This document shows positions 44,089 through 53,079 of a stretch of 64,000 nt of DNA, in pieces. The notes under the pieces were generated by a model. The model worked only from the letters and a program-made list of their open reading frames with translations, was not told where the DNA came from and made no database searches. Source of the stretch: Lachnospiraceae bacterium. GTDB taxonomy: Bacteria; Bacillota; Clostridia; Lachnospirales; Lachnospiraceae. The stretch spans positions 1 to 64,000 of the forward strand of contig JAGBEV010000010.1 of NCBI GenBank assembly GCA_017936785.1, given 5' to 3'. The translations under genes were made by a program, and so were the position numbers. Positions within the stretch are counted from its first letter, which is position 1, and each line of letters begins with the position of its first letter.

Positions 44089-45246
44089 ATGAAAGGCAAA
44101 AATGTGAAAGGGAACATGAGCGGTAAGGTAATTAAAATAAATACAGAACGTATCAAACAGGAATTTACAGAATTGACAGCTATTGATTCCGTCAGCTTCC
44201 GGGAACGGGAGATGGCGGATTGTTTAATTGAAAAATTAAAGGAGCTTGGCTTTTCGGTGGAAGAGGATAAGGCGGGAGAGGTTTATGGAGGCAATGCGGG
44301 AAATGTATACGGTTTTTTAAAGGGAACGCTGCCCGGAGAACCAATCTTGCTGGCGGCGCACATGGATACAGTGCAGCCGGGAGCCGGAAAAAAGGCTGTT
44401 TTTCATGATGACGGAAAGATTACTTCCCGGGGAGATACTGTATTAGGCGCAGATGATGTGGCAGGTATTGTGGAAATACTGGAGGGAATCAGAAGTATAA
44501 AAGAGGCTGGAATTGCCCATGGGGATATTGAAGTGCTTTTTCCCATAGGGGAAGAGCTATATGATAAAGGAACCAAGGCATTTGACTTTAGCCGGATCAA
44601 AGCAAAAGAGGCATATGTTCTGGATTTAAGCGGAGCAATCGGCAAAGCAGCATTAAGGGCGCCTTCGATTATCTCCTTCAGCATAACGATTAAGGGCAGG
44701 GCAGCACATGCGGGATTTGAGCCGGAAAAAGGCATTCATGCCATAGCTTTGATGAGCCGTGGGATTGCTGACATAAAACAGGGACATCTGGATGAAGAAA
44801 CCACGCTGAACATAGGGACGATCTCGGGCGGAACCATGTCCAATATCGTGCCGGAGACCTGCATATGTCAGGGAGAAGTGCGCAGTTTTTCTCATGAAAA
44901 GGCATTGCAAAGCATGGAAGACGTAAAGAAGACCTTAACTGAAACGTTGGAGGGGACCGGCGCTGAATTCACGCTGGAAACGACAATCAATATAGAGGCA
45001 TATAGGATTGAAGAAAATGAATCGGTTGTACAAAGGTTTGTAAAAGCATGCAGGGAACTGGATCTACCCTTTGAGCTTATGGATACTTTTGGAGGAAGCG
45101 ATAATAATGTATTCGTAAAAAAAGGCATCCGCGGCATTGTTTTATCCTGCGGCATGTATCAGGTCCATTCCGTAAAAGAATATACGCTGGTATCCGACCT
45201 GGAGCGGGGAGCGGAGCTGGTGGGCAGATTGGTTTCCATGAAATAA
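44089..45246 (+). CDS. M20-family metallopeptidase (PepT-like)
   Basis: The 385-residue zinc peptidase is of the M20/M25/M40 family, probably a tri- or dipeptidase or aminoacylase. Metal ligands can be placed: His91 and Asp93 in AAHMDTVQPG, Asp122 (bridging) in GADDVAG, the catalytic Glu155 and Glu156 in IGEELYDKG. A dimerisation domain (about 200-310) begins with SFSITIKGRAAHAGFEPEKG. The gene follows mnmA by 15 bases, so the two are probably co-transcribed. ATG 44116 is an alternative start nine codons in. Confidence 0.88.
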   Translation: MKGKNVKGNMSGKVIKINTERIKQEFTELTAIDSVSFREREMADCLIEKLKELGFSVEEDKAGEVYGGNAGNVYGFLKGTLPGEPILLAAHMDTVQPGAGKKAVFHDDGKITSRGDTVLGADDVAGIVEILEGIRSIKEAGIAHGDIEVLFPIGEELYDKGTKAFDFSRIKAKEAYVLDLSGAIGKAALRAPSIISFSITIKGRAAHAGFEPEKGIHAIALMSRGIADIKQGHLDEETTLNIGTISGGTMSNIVPETCICQGEVRSFSHEKALQSMEDVKKTLTETLEGTGAEFTLETTINIEAYRIEENESVVQRFVKACRELDLPFELMDTFGGSDNNVFVKKGIRGIVLSCGMYQVHSVKEYTLVSDLERGAELVGRLVSMK

Positions 45247-45252
45247 AAGATA

Positions 45253-45281
45253 TTGACAGATGGAAAATATTGGGGTATATT
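45253..45281 (+). promoter_or_regulatory. Consensus promoter before C39-like gene
   Basis: TTGACA (45253-45258), 17-base spacer, TATATT (45276-45281). The start site would fall inside the adjacent inverted repeat. Confidence 0.8.
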
Positions 45282-45308
45282 TGTTTACAATTAAATCATA
45301 GTAAACAA
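45281..45308. promoter_or_regulatory. Operator-like palindrome TTGTTTAC-N12-GTAAACAA
   Basis: A perfect 8-base inverted repeat overlaps the last base of the -10 box and the predicted start site, a classic repressor position. The half-site also occurs in the inverted repeat at 6990-7109. Confidence 0.6.
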
Positions 45309-45346
45309 GTGGGAAATATAGGAAAATGGATAAGGGGGACAGAACT

Positions 45347-45967
45347 ATGAAAAATCCACTGCATTATCAATTATCTGAATATGACTGCGGACCGACTGCA
45401 ATGCTGAATGGAATGAGTTACCTCTTTTCCAGGGAGGAGATTCCGCCGGAGGTTATCCGCAATATCATGCTCTATTGCCTGGACTGTTACAGCGCAGAAG
45501 GAGTACCGGGTAAAAGCGGAACTTCTACGGCGGCAATGATGTTTTTGAGTAACTGGCTGAATGGTTTTGGCAGGATCGGACAGCTGTCTGTAAGCAGCCG
45601 GTATCTCTCAGGAAGAAATGTATATGTGGGAAAAGGCGGTGAGATCAACGATGCCCTCTGCCATGGAGGTGCAGTTGTAGTAAGGCTGTTTTATGATGAA
45701 CCCCACTATGTGCTTTTAACAGGAGAAGAGGAAGGAAAAATCAGGATGTTTGACCCTTATTACCGGGATGAGCCTTTTGGACAGGAAGATATTATATTGG
45801 ATATGTTACATCCTTTTTCCTATAACAGAATTGTGCCGGAATATTATTTTAACAGGGAAACAGAGGATATTTATGCGTTAGGTCCCATAGAAGGAAGGGA
45901 AGCAGTACTTTTGTTTAATGAAGAGACCAGACTGACGGAAGACAAGACGATTGAATATTTTATTTAA
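45347..45967 (+). CDS. C39-like cysteine peptidase family protein
   Basis: The 206-residue protein begins MKNPLHYQLSEYDCGPTAMLNG, the C39-like motif with catalytic Cys14. The histidine segment is EPHYVLLTGEEEG, followed by IRMFDPYYRDEPFG with the Asp, completing a Cys-His-Asp arrangement. It has no signal peptide and no ABC domain, so it is a stand-alone cytosolic C39-like protein whose substrate is unknown. Start ATG 45347 follows AAGGGGG; the frame opening at 45326 lacks a site. It has its own consensus promoter with an overlapping operator, and is followed by an SGNH hydrolase. Confidence 0.78.
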   Translation: MKNPLHYQLSEYDCGPTAMLNGMSYLFSREEIPPEVIRNIMLYCLDCYSAEGVPGKSGTSTAAMMFLSNWLNGFGRIGQLSVSSRYLSGRNVYVGKGGEINDALCHGGAVVVRLFYDEPHYVLLTGEEEGKIRMFDPYYRDEPFGQEDIILDMLHPFSYNRIVPEYYFNRETEDIYALGPIEGREAVLLFNEETRLTEDKTIEYFI

Positions 45968-46020
45968 TATTCCTGAAGCCCGAAGTCAGAGGCTGGCAGG
46001 AGCAGGGAGGAAAATAAAGA

Positions 46021-46643
46021 TGGAGCAGATTTTGTGCTTTGGAGATTCTAATACATATGGACTGATACCGGGAACCGGTCAAAGGTATGACTGGAATATC
46101 AGATGGACCGGAATTTTAAATGATGAAATCAGCAGAAAAGGATTTCGGGTGGTGGAGGAAGGATTGTGTGGGAGAACCACCGTTTTTGAGGACCCATTCA
46201 GAAAAGGCAGGAAGGGAACGGATATATTGCCGGTTTTACTGGAAACCCATGGACCGGTCCATACCGTTGTACTGATGTTGGGAACCAATGACTGTAAGCG
46301 TATTTATGATGCATCGCCTCAGATCATCGGTAAGGGAATCGAGATTTTGATCGGGCAGATACAGGAAAAATCCCCGGAAAGCAAAATTGTGCTGGTTTCT
46401 CCTATTTTCCTGGGAGAGAAGGTGTGGGAAGAGGGCTTTGATCCCGAATTTGATGCCGGATCTGTGGCGGTTTCAAAAGAGCTTGGAGAGGTTTATAACA
46501 AAATAGCAAAAGAAAAAGGAACCTATTTTTTAGCCGCATCCAGCTATGCAAAGCCCAGTGCGGCTGACAGGGAGCACCTGGATGAGGAAGGTCATAGAAG
46601 TCTGGCAGATGGTCTTATAAATCTGTTTGAAGAAATATTGTAA
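46021..46643 (+). CDS. SGNH/GDSL-type esterase
   Basis: The 207-residue cytosolic hydrolase has block I ILCFGDSNTYG (Ser10 nucleophile), block II-like EEGLCGRTTVFEDPF (Gly), block III VVLMLGTNDCK (Asn) and block V HLDEEGH with the Asp-His pair. It resembles the arylesterase/acyl-CoA thioesterase TAP-like group. I chose ATG 46021 after GGGAGG; the longer frame overlaps the previous gene. Probably co-transcribed with the C39-like gene, and followed by a terminator. Confidence 0.88.
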
Positions 46644-46660
46644 AAGGGAAGAACCAATAC

Positions 46661-46706
46661 AATACAGCCAGTTATAGCAAATAACTATAGCGGGCTGTAT
46701 TTTTTA
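46661..46706 (+). terminator. Terminator after SGNH esterase gene
   Basis: Stem AATACAGCC...CTATAG region closing on GGCTGTATT, followed by T5. Well-formed. Confidence 0.85.
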
Positions 46707-46729
46707 TGTATTAGCGCAATTCCTAGTAA

Positions 46730-46746
46730 GTTGATATACTATCAAC
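46730..46746. promoter_or_regulatory. Operator-like palindrome upstream of metN
   Basis: GTTGATA-TAC-TATCAAC is perfect over 7+7 bases and contains TATACT, a possible -10 box, so a bound protein would block initiation. No SAM-I riboswitch or T-box is visible in the 80-base gap, so this may be the methionine-control site. Confidence 0.5.
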
Positions 46747-46798
46747 CAGTGAAGAAAAGCGACAAAAAATTCGGATCACAGACAGGATGGTGAGGGAC

Positions 46799-47845
46799 TT
46801 GATCAGATTTGAACATGTAGGCAAGCAATTTGTCAGTAAAGGAAAAAATGTAGAAGCTGTTAAAGATGTGAGCCTGGAAATAGAAAAAGGGGAAATATTT
46901 GGTATTATCGGTTTTTCGGGAGCGGGAAAATCCACTTTGGTACGATGTATCAATCTGTTGGAAAGACCTACAGAAGGAAAAGTATTTATCGGAGGAGAAG
47001 AAATAACAGCTTTTTCTCCTGCCAGACTGAGACAGCAGCGGAAAAAAGTCGGTATGATCTTTCAACAGTTTAATCTGTTTTCCGCCAGAAATGTATATCA
47101 GAACGTGGAGTATCCCCTGTATAAAAGCGGTCTGACCAAACGGGAGAAAAAGGAAAAGGTGCAAAAGCTGCTGAAGCTGGTGGGTCTGGAGGATAAAAAG
47201 GATGCCTACCCTTCCCAATTAAGCGGAGGACAGAAGCAGAGGGTGGCAATCGCCAGGGCATTGGCAAATGACCCGGAAATCCTTCTCAGCGATGAATCCA
47301 CAAGCGCCCTGGACCCCAAAACTACCAAATCCATTTTGGAATTGTTGAAAAAGCTGAATACAGAGCTTGGGATCACCATTGTAGTCATTACCCATGAGAT
47401 GCAGGTCATTAAGGAAATCTGTGACAGGGTAGCGGTCATGAAGGATGGAGAAGTGGTGGAATACGGAGATGTATTTGATATATTTGCAAATCCCGGAGAG
47501 CAGATCACCAGGGAATTTGTAGAAAGTACCTCCAACCTTTCCAAAATTTATGAACTGCTGGAGGAAGGCAGCAGTGTTACCAGATTACAGAAGGGAGAGA
47601 CGATCCTGCGGTTCCGATATCTGGAAAGAAATGTTTCGGAAGCTTTGGTTTCCCAGTTATCCAGAAAATTCAATCTGGATATCAATATTATTTTTGGAAA
47701 TATTGAATTGATCGGAGATAATCCCATTGGCGGGCTGGTCAGTATTGTGCAGGGAAAATCCGAGGATATAGACAGAGCAATGGCGTATCTGAGAGACAAA
47801 AATGTAGGAGTGGAGGTGATTTTAGATGGCAGAACTGCTTCATAG
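46799..47845 (+). CDS. metN: Methionine ABC transporter ATPase MetN
   Basis: Energises uptake of D/L-methionine with MetI and MetQ. The 348-residue protein has Walker [10 protein letters not shown], the Q-loop [16 protein letters not shown], signature LSGGQKQR, Walker [16 protein letters not shown] (Ser replaces the usual Cys/Ala) and VITHEM. A C-terminal NIL domain (about 265-345, [16 protein letters not shown] then [18 protein letters not shown]) is diagnostic for MetN and binds methionine to inhibit transport. TTG 46799 has GGTGAGG upstream; ATG 46787 is a possible alternative. The 3' end overlaps metI by 20 bases. Confidence 0.93.
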   Translation: MIRFEHVGKQFVSKGKNVEAVKDVSLEIEKGEIFGIIGFSGAGKSTLVRCINLLERPTEGKVFIGGEEITAFSPARLRQQRKKVGMIFQQFNLFSARNVYQNVEYPLYKSGLTKREKKEKVQKLLKLVGLEDKKDAYPSQLSGGQKQRVAIARALANDPEILLSDESTSALDPKTTKSILELLKKLNTELGITIVVITHEMQVIKEICDRVAVMKDGEVVEYGDVFDIFANPGEQITREFVESTSNLSKIYELLEEGSSVTRLQKGETILRFRYLERNVSEALVSQLSRKFNLDINIIFGNIELIGDNPIGGLVSIVQGKSEDIDRAMAYLRDKNVGVEVILDGRTAS

Positions 47846-48509
47846 CATCATACCCAATGTAATGGATAAACTGCCCATGTTTTATGAAAGTATTTGGGAA
47901 ACCATTGTTATGGTGGGATGGTCAGGTATCATATCCTTTGTTCTGGGGCTTGTGCTGGGTGTGATCATTACCGTCACAAAACCGGGAAATATTATGGAAA
48001 ACAAAGCAGTATACCATGTGCTGGATAAGGTAGTAAACTTTTTCAGGTCCATACCGTTTATTATCCTTCTGGCAGGGCTGGTGCCTCTGACCAGGCTGAT
48101 CATGGGAACTGCCATCGGGGTAGAAGGCGCTATTGTTCCTCTGGTCTTTGGATGTGTCCCGTTTTTTTCAAGGCAGATTGAGTCGGCTCTTGCAGATGTG
48201 CCTCCGGGGCTGGTGGAAGCGGCGTTGTCCATGGGCTCCGGCAGGCTGGAGATCATTTTAAGAGTTTATCTCAAGGAAAGCATTGCAGGTATCGCCCGCG
48301 CCACAACCATTACGATCATCAGCCTGATCGGACTTACAGCCATGGCAGGTGCCATCGGTGCAGGAGGATTGGGAGATTTTGCCATCCGCTTCGGACATCA
48401 GAGAAACCAGCCGGATGTGACCTATACCACAGTGATCGTGCTGGTACTCATGGTAAGCGTTATACAGATATTAGGAAATTATGTGGCAAAAAAGAATACC
48501 CATGAATGA
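47826..48509 (+). CDS. metI: Methionine ABC transporter permease MetI
   Basis: The 227-residue permease has five predicted helices and the MetI pattern: [21 protein letters not shown] near the start, [20 protein letters not shown], and the coupling loop [22 protein letters not shown]. The last block [22 protein letters not shown] is highly typical. Overlap with metN implies translational coupling. An A-rich tandem repeat separates it from metQ. Confidence 0.95.
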   Translation: MAELLHSIIPNVMDKLPMFYESIWETIVMVGWSGIISFVLGLVLGVIITVTKPGNIMENKAVYHVLDKVVNFFRSIPFIILLAGLVPLTRLIMGTAIGVEGAIVPLVFGCVPFFSRQIESALADVPPGLVEAALSMGSGRLEIILRVYLKESIAGIARATTITIISLIGLTAMAGAIGAGGLGDFAIRFGHQRNQPDVTYTTVIVLVLMVSVIQILGNYVAKKNTHE

Positions 48510-48527
48510 TCATAGCAGAAAAAAGAA

Positions 48528-48590
48528 GAGATAAGCAAAAAAAGATAAAATAAGCAAAAAAAAGAAAAGATAAGCAAAAAAAAGAAAAAG
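48528..48590 (+). repeat. A-rich tandem repeat between metI and metQ
   Basis: Three near-identical units of about 21 bases built on ATAAGCAAAAAAAAGAAAAG, expanding the metI-metQ gap. Probably slippage-prone; no coding capacity. Confidence 0.7.
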
Positions 48591-48612
48591 TCAGAAAGAT
48601 GAGGAAGAAAAA

Positions 48613-49437
48613 ATGAAAAAATTCAGAAAGTCAGCAGCAATACTTATATTGGTTTTATTGATCGGAACATTGGCAGGATGCGGTAAAGCAGAATCCGGGG
48701 AGGAAGCAAAGGTTATTAAGGTGGGACTTACAGGAACCATTTATGAAGATATCTGGGCACCCATTGTAGAGGAATTTGCAGAAGAAGGCATTACCATTGA
48801 ACTGGTACAGTTCTCGGACTTTTCTCTGCCCAATCAGGCGCTGGATTCCGGGGATATTGATCTGAACGCATTCCAGCATCATGCTTATTTTAACAGCGAC
48901 GTGGAAAGCAACGGATATGATATCACACCCATCGGCGACACCTTTGTCATTGCAATGAATATTTATTCTGACAGGATTTCAGATGTCAGTGAATTAAAGG
49001 ATGGAGACAAAGTAGGAATCCCCAATGACGCATCCAACGGCGGAAGAGCCATCAAGCTTTTGGAATCAGCAGGACTTATTACTTTAAAGGAGTCAGCAGG
49101 AAGCAATCCGGAGATTTCCGATATTGAAAATTATAATGTGAAGATTGAACTTGTGGAAGCAAATGCAGCGGATCTGTGCACGCTTCTTCCCGACTTATCA
49201 GCAGCGGTGATCAACGGAAATTATGCTTTGGATTACGGCATCGATCCCCAGGAGGATGCAATCTTTTTTGAAAACGATTATGAGGATGACAGCTATTTCT
49301 GCCTGATCGCAGCAAGAAGCGATGAAGCGGATAATGAAATTTATCAAAGAATCGTGGAAGCATTCCAGTCTGAAACCACAAAAGAAATTTTTAAAGACGA
49401 GTTCAAAGGATTTTTTGTACCTGCATGGGAAGAATAA
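48613..49437 (+). CDS. metQ: Methionine-binding lipoprotein MetQ
   Basis: The 274-residue NlpA-family lipoprotein carries methionine to MetNI. It has a signal MKKFRKSAAILILVLLIG and lipobox LAGC (Cys23). The mature protein has the family landmarks VGLTGTIYEDIWAPIVEEFA, LNAFQHHAYFNS (substrate-pocket region), KVGIPNDASNGGRAIKLLESAG and an AAVINGNYALDYGID block. The final FFVPAW matches MetQ. The start follows GAGGAAG. The operon continues 30 bases later with a GlcD-like oxidase. Confidence 0.94.
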   Translation: MKKFRKSAAILILVLLIGTLAGCGKAESGEEAKVIKVGLTGTIYEDIWAPIVEEFAEEGITIELVQFSDFSLPNQALDSGDIDLNAFQHHAYFNSDVESNGYDITPIGDTFVIAMNIYSDRISDVSELKDGDKVGIPNDASNGGRAIKLLESAGLITLKESAGSNPEISDIENYNVKIELVEANAADLCTLLPDLSAAVINGNYALDYGIDPQEDAIFFENDYEDDSYFCLIAARSDEADNEIYQRIVEAFQSETTKEIFKDEFKGFFVPAWEE

Positions 49438-49466
49438 GCTGCCTGTGACAGAGAGGAGATATGGGA

Positions 49467-50843
49467 ATGAGTGAACTGACAAAACATTTGGAAAGCATCA
49501 TTAAGGATAAAGACAGAGTCATTACCGGAAGGATCGAAAGAAAATATTTATCCGACAATCTGGAAAGAAAGGTCGGAACGGCAGAAGCTTTGGTTTTTCC
49601 GGCATCCACTGAGGAAGTAAGCAAAATCATGAAATATGCTTATGAAAATGAAATACCCGTAACTCCCAGAGGCGCAGGAACTAATCTGGTAGGATCCACA
49701 GTACCTCAGGGAAATGGTATCGTTCTGGATTTTTCCGGAATGAACCGGGTGCTGGAAATCGATGAAGAGACTTTTACAGCTACAGTAGAGCCGGGAGTGA
49801 TCCTGGAAGATTTTCAAAGCCTGGTGGAAAGCAGGGGGTTGTTTTATCCTCCCGATCCCGGAGAAAAAAAAGCAAGCATCGGCGGCAATATCAGCACCAA
49901 TGCAGGGGGCATGAGAGCGGTAAAATACGGTGTGACCAGAGATTATGTCATGGGGCTTGAACTGGTACTTTCCGACGGAACTGTCATAACTGTAGGAGGG
50001 AAAAACAGAAAGGATACTTCGGGACTGGACCTGAAAGAAATCGTGATCGGTTCGGAAGGAACCCTGGCGCTTATTACCAAATGCGTTTTAAAGCTGATAC
50101 CAAAGCCGGAAGAAGCTTTGAGCGTGCTGGTAAGCTTTGACAGCCTGAAGGAAGGCATAGAATGTGTCAGAAAGGTAATCAAGGCAAATGTAAATCCTAC
50201 GGCCATTGAATTTATTGAAAAAAAGATCGTGCAGCTGGGAGAAGAATATCTGGGGCTTAAATTTCCGGAAAGGGATGCAGCGGCATTTCTGCTTCTGACA
50301 TTTGACGGAAACCGGGTTGAAATTGAAAATAATGTGGCACAGCTTGAAAAAACAGTTTTGGAAAACGGAGCCGGTAAGGTGTTAAGACTTGAGGATCAGA
50401 AAGAAGCGGAAAAGGTATGGAAAATCCGGGGTGTCCTTGTAAAAGCAGTGGAAGCGGTTTCTGAGCAGGAGCCCTTGGATATGGTGGTGCCCATTAACCG
50501 GATAGATACTTATGTAAACTTTGTCCATGAACTGGAAAAGGAAAGCGGACTGCGGATGATCAGCTTTGGCCATGCAGGTGACGGTAATGTTCATCTGTGT
50601 GTAGTCCGGGGTGGAAGAGATGACGAGACATGGGAGAGGGATTTGGACCACGCCTTGGAGATCCTCTACAAAAAAGCCTATGAGCTGGGAGGCGTGACCA
50701 GCGGAGAACACGGCATCGGCACCAGCAAAAGAAAATACTTTTTCAGGGAGACGGATTCTGCTAATATAGTATTGATGAATCAGATTAAAAAGGCATTTGA
50801 TACGAAGAAAATTCTGAATCCGGGGATTTCTTACGTGCAATAG
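49467..50843 (+). CDS. FAD-linked oxidase, GlcD / D-lactate dehydrogenase type
   Basis: The 458-residue flavoprotein has a VAO/PCMH FAD-binding domain (about 35-210, including TPRGAGTNLVGSTVPQGNG and NAGGMRAVKYGVTRDYV) and a FAD-oxidase C domain (about 215-455, with ISFGHAGDGNVHLCV and GVTSGEHGIGTSK). The family oxidises glycolate, D-lactate or other 2-hydroxyacids, often passing electrons to EtfAB. No Etf gene is adjacent here. ATG 49467 is 8 bases from AGGAG; ATG 49461 is too close. In an operon with metNIQ and an aminotransferase, it may process 2-hydroxy analogues of amino acids (inference). Confidence 0.9.
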   Translation: MSELTKHLESIIKDKDRVITGRIERKYLSDNLERKVGTAEALVFPASTEEVSKIMKYAYENEIPVTPRGAGTNLVGSTVPQGNGIVLDFSGMNRVLEIDEETFTATVEPGVILEDFQSLVESRGLFYPPDPGEKKASIGGNISTNAGGMRAVKYGVTRDYVMGLELVLSDGTVITVGGKNRKDTSGLDLKEIVIGSEGTLALITKCVLKLIPKPEEALSVLVSFDSLKEGIECVRKVIKANVNPTAIEFIEKKIVQLGEEYLGLKFPERDAAAFLLLTFDGNRVEIENNVAQLEKTVLENGAGKVLRLEDQKEAEKVWKIRGVLVKAVEAVSEQEPLDMVVPINRIDTYVNFVHELEKESGLRMISFGHAGDGNVHLCVVRGGRDDETWERDLDHALEILYKKAYELGGVTSGEHGIGTSKRKYFFRETDSANIVLMNQIKKAFDTKKILNPGISYVQ

Positions 50844-50856
50844 GTGAGGGTTTGAT

Positions 50857-52023
50857 ATGAAAAAATTAAGTGAAAGAACGGCAGGATTTACAGATTCGGT
50901 GATCAGGAGGATGACAAGGGTGTCAAATCAGTATGGGGCGGTTAATCTGTCCCAGGGCTTTCCGGACTTTGATCCGCCTAAGGAGATTACGGACAGGCTT
51001 TCAGAGGTGGCAGGGATCGGACCCCATCAATATGCTCTGACCTGGGGAGCACAGAACTTCAGGGAGGCGCTGGCAAAGAAACAGGAGCATTTTTATGGGA
51101 TGAAGGTTAATCCTGATGAGGAAATAGTTGTTACCTGCGGAAGTACGGAAGCAATGATGGCAGCAATGATGTCAGTATGTAATCCGGGGGATAAGGTTGT
51201 TATTTTTTCACCTTTTTATGAAAATTACGGAGCGGATACGATTCTTTCCGGAGCGGAGCCGGTCTATGTGCCTTTGAAGCCCCCGGCTTTTGATTTTGAT
51301 GGGGATGAGCTGGAAAGCGCCATCAAACAGGATGGTGTGAAGGCATTGATTCTTTGTAATCCATCCAACCCTTGTGGTAAGGTATTTACTTATGATGAGT
51401 TGAAAGTGATCGCAGAGCTTGCTATTAAATATGACATATATGTCATTACAGATGAGGTTTATGAGCATATTGTTTATAAACCCAATGTACATACCTGTAT
51501 TGCTGCATTGCCGGGCATGAGAGAGAGGACCATTATTTGTAATTCCCTGTCCAAGACTTATTCCATAACAGGCTGGAGACTGGGATTTGTCATGGCATCC
51601 CCGGAAATTACCGACAGAGTGAAAAAAGTACATGATTTTCTGACAGTAGGAGCGGCAGCGCCTTTGATGGAGGCTGCGGTTACGGGACTGCAGTTTGGAG
51701 ATTCCTATTATGAAGAACTTCAGGCTCATTATACCCATATGAATCACTTGTTTACAAAAGGTCTGGAAAATATAGGACTGAGCTTTACGCGTCCCCAGGG
51801 GGCATATTATGTACTGGTAGATATCAGTGAATTCGGATATGAAAGTGATCTGGCTTTCTGTGAGGATCTGGCAAGGAAGGTGGGTGTAGGAGCAGTTCCC
51901 GGCTCCAGTTTCTTTAAAGAGCCGGAAAACCGCTATATCCGTTTCCATTTTGCAAAGCAGGACGCTACCTTAAATGAGGCATTGGACCGGTTATCGGATA
52001 TCAGAGTTAAGATGAAGAAATGA
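50857..52023 (+). CDS. PLP-dependent aminotransferase, class I/II
   Basis: The 388-residue fold-type I enzyme is of the aspartate/methionine aminotransferase group. Visible features: LSQGFPDFDPP near the N-terminus, SNPCGKV (substrate/PLP Asn), ITDEVYEHIVY with the Asp contacting the PLP ring nitrogen, and Lys233 in SLSKTYSITGWRLGF forming the Schiff base. The C-terminal Arg is in NRYIRFHFAK. The opening motif resembles kynurenine/glutamine transaminase and methionine-2-oxobutanoate aminotransferases, in keeping with the neighbouring metNIQ genes. Only 13 bases separate it from the GlcD-like gene. Confidence 0.9.
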   Translation: MKKLSERTAGFTDSVIRRMTRVSNQYGAVNLSQGFPDFDPPKEITDRLSEVAGIGPHQYALTWGAQNFREALAKKQEHFYGMKVNPDEEIVVTCGSTEAMMAAMMSVCNPGDKVVIFSPFYENYGADTILSGAEPVYVPLKPPAFDFDGDELESAIKQDGVKALILCNPSNPCGKVFTYDELKVIAELAIKYDIYVITDEVYEHIVYKPNVHTCIAALPGMRERTIICNSLSKTYSITGWRLGFVMASPEITDRVKKVHDFLTVGAAAPLMEAAVTGLQFGDSYYEELQAHYTHMNHLFTKGLENIGLSFTRPQGAYYVLVDISEFGYESDLAFCEDLARKVGVGAVPGSSFFKEPENRYIRFHFAKQDATLNEALDRLSDIRVKMKK

Positions 52024-52053
52024 TTTCCTGACAATCATTCCCCTGCCTCCAAT

Positions 52054-52953
52054 CTAGTATTGTGATTCTGTGACAGCCTGTGCCGCCCGGACAAATGCAA
52101 GTACATCATCCGGGGCATTATGGCTGTACAGTAAGCCGTAGGGGATACTGTAATCCCAATTTACCGGAATGGAAATCAGACCGGGATGTACCTCCTGCCA
52201 GCATTCAATGGTAAGTAAGACTTTTCCGGTCTTTGCACACTCATTAAACACAGACAGGTCGTAAAACGGCTGGGTGTCTTCTATATGGATCTGGGGGTGA
52301 TTTTTTTCCAGATTGCTGCGGAGAAAATCATTTACTCCAGAGTCTCCCTTCTTTACCATCATAAGCGTTTCACCATACAAGTCTTCAATATCTATGATTT
52401 TTTTATCTGCAAGGCGGTGGGTTCTTGAGACGGCGATCATTTTTTTGTAACTGCCAAGGGGCAGAAAATTACAGCGGGAAAGCCATGCTCTGGAATCGCA
52501 TACGCCAATGAGAAAATCAAATTTTTCTCCAAGTTTTTCAATCTCGCCCAGTATACCCTCACAGTTGTCCTCAAAGGGAACAAGGTGCAGCTTATAGTCG
52601 GGAAAATCCTTGTTTACACGATACCATAGATCCATAAATGGTTTAGCCGGATTCAAGAGGGATGTGCCCACACAAAAAGTAGTGGACTCCGGGTATAAAG
52701 CGGCTTTTGCGCTGGCAATGGCTTTTTTTGAGTAGTCCATTATGAATTTTGCGTCCTGATAAATAATAGAACCTGCATTTGTCAGACGTATGCCTGCCGG
52801 AGTGCGTTCAACCAGCTTTAATTCCAGATGATCTTCCAGTGAATTTATCTGCTTCATGACGGCAGTGGGAGAAATATACAGATGTTCTGCTGCTTTTGTA
52901 AAACTGCCGCAGTCGCAGACTGTAATAAACGTATCCAGAATAGGGTTATACAT
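52054..52953 (-). CDS. LysR-family transcriptional regulator
   Basis: The 299-residue regulator has an N-terminal winged helix (about 1-62: ILDTFITVCDCGSFTKAAEHLYISPTAVMKQINSLEDHL) and a periplasmic-binding-like effector domain (about 90-290). Start ATG 52953 follows AGGAGG; the frame extending to 52998 would run through the operator palindrome. It is divergent from the flavodoxin-cupin-CMD-AKR operon and probably controls it from the palindrome at 52967-52987. Confidence 0.9.
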   Translation of the reverse strand: MYNPILDTFITVCDCGSFTKAAEHLYISPTAVMKQINSLEDHLELKLVERTPAGIRLTNAGSIIYQDAKFIMDYSKKAIASAKAALYPESTTFCVGTSLLNPAKPFMDLWYRVNKDFPDYKLHLVPFEDNCEGILGEIEKLGEKFDFLIGVCDSRAWLSRCNFLPLGSYKKMIAVSRTHRLADKKIIDIEDLYGETLMMVKKGDSGVNDFLRSNLEKNHPQIHIEDTQPFYDLSVFNECAKTGKVLLTIECWQEVHPGLISIPVNWDYSIPYGLLYSHNAPDDVLAFVRAAQAVTESQY

Positions 52954-52966
52954 TACGAAACCTCCT

Positions 52967-52987
52967 GTATAAACATTAAGTTTATAC
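52967..52987. promoter_or_regulatory. LysR-type operator palindrome
   Basis: GTATAAAC-ATTAA-GTTTATAC, perfect 8+8, containing a T-N11-A core. It lies between the divergent LysR gene and flavodoxin operon; the flavodoxin -10 (TACAAT near 53031) has no good -35, as expected for an activated promoter. Confidence 0.6.
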
Positions 52988-53079
52988 AATAATAACATTT
53001 TGGAAATTCCCGGTCAAGAAAAGTAATGCTACAATAATCATAGTCCAACAGTACAGGGCAGGAAAGGGGAGAAAATAAA

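Noticed and set aside
46643-46799. SAM-I riboswitch or T-box before metN
   Set aside because: The gap after the preceding terminator is about 80 bases and shows no conserved riboswitch or T-box bulge sequence.
48528-48590. A-rich tandem repeat as a CRISPR-like or regulatory array
   Set aside because: Only three short low-complexity units with no unique spacers; polymerase slippage is the simplest explanation.
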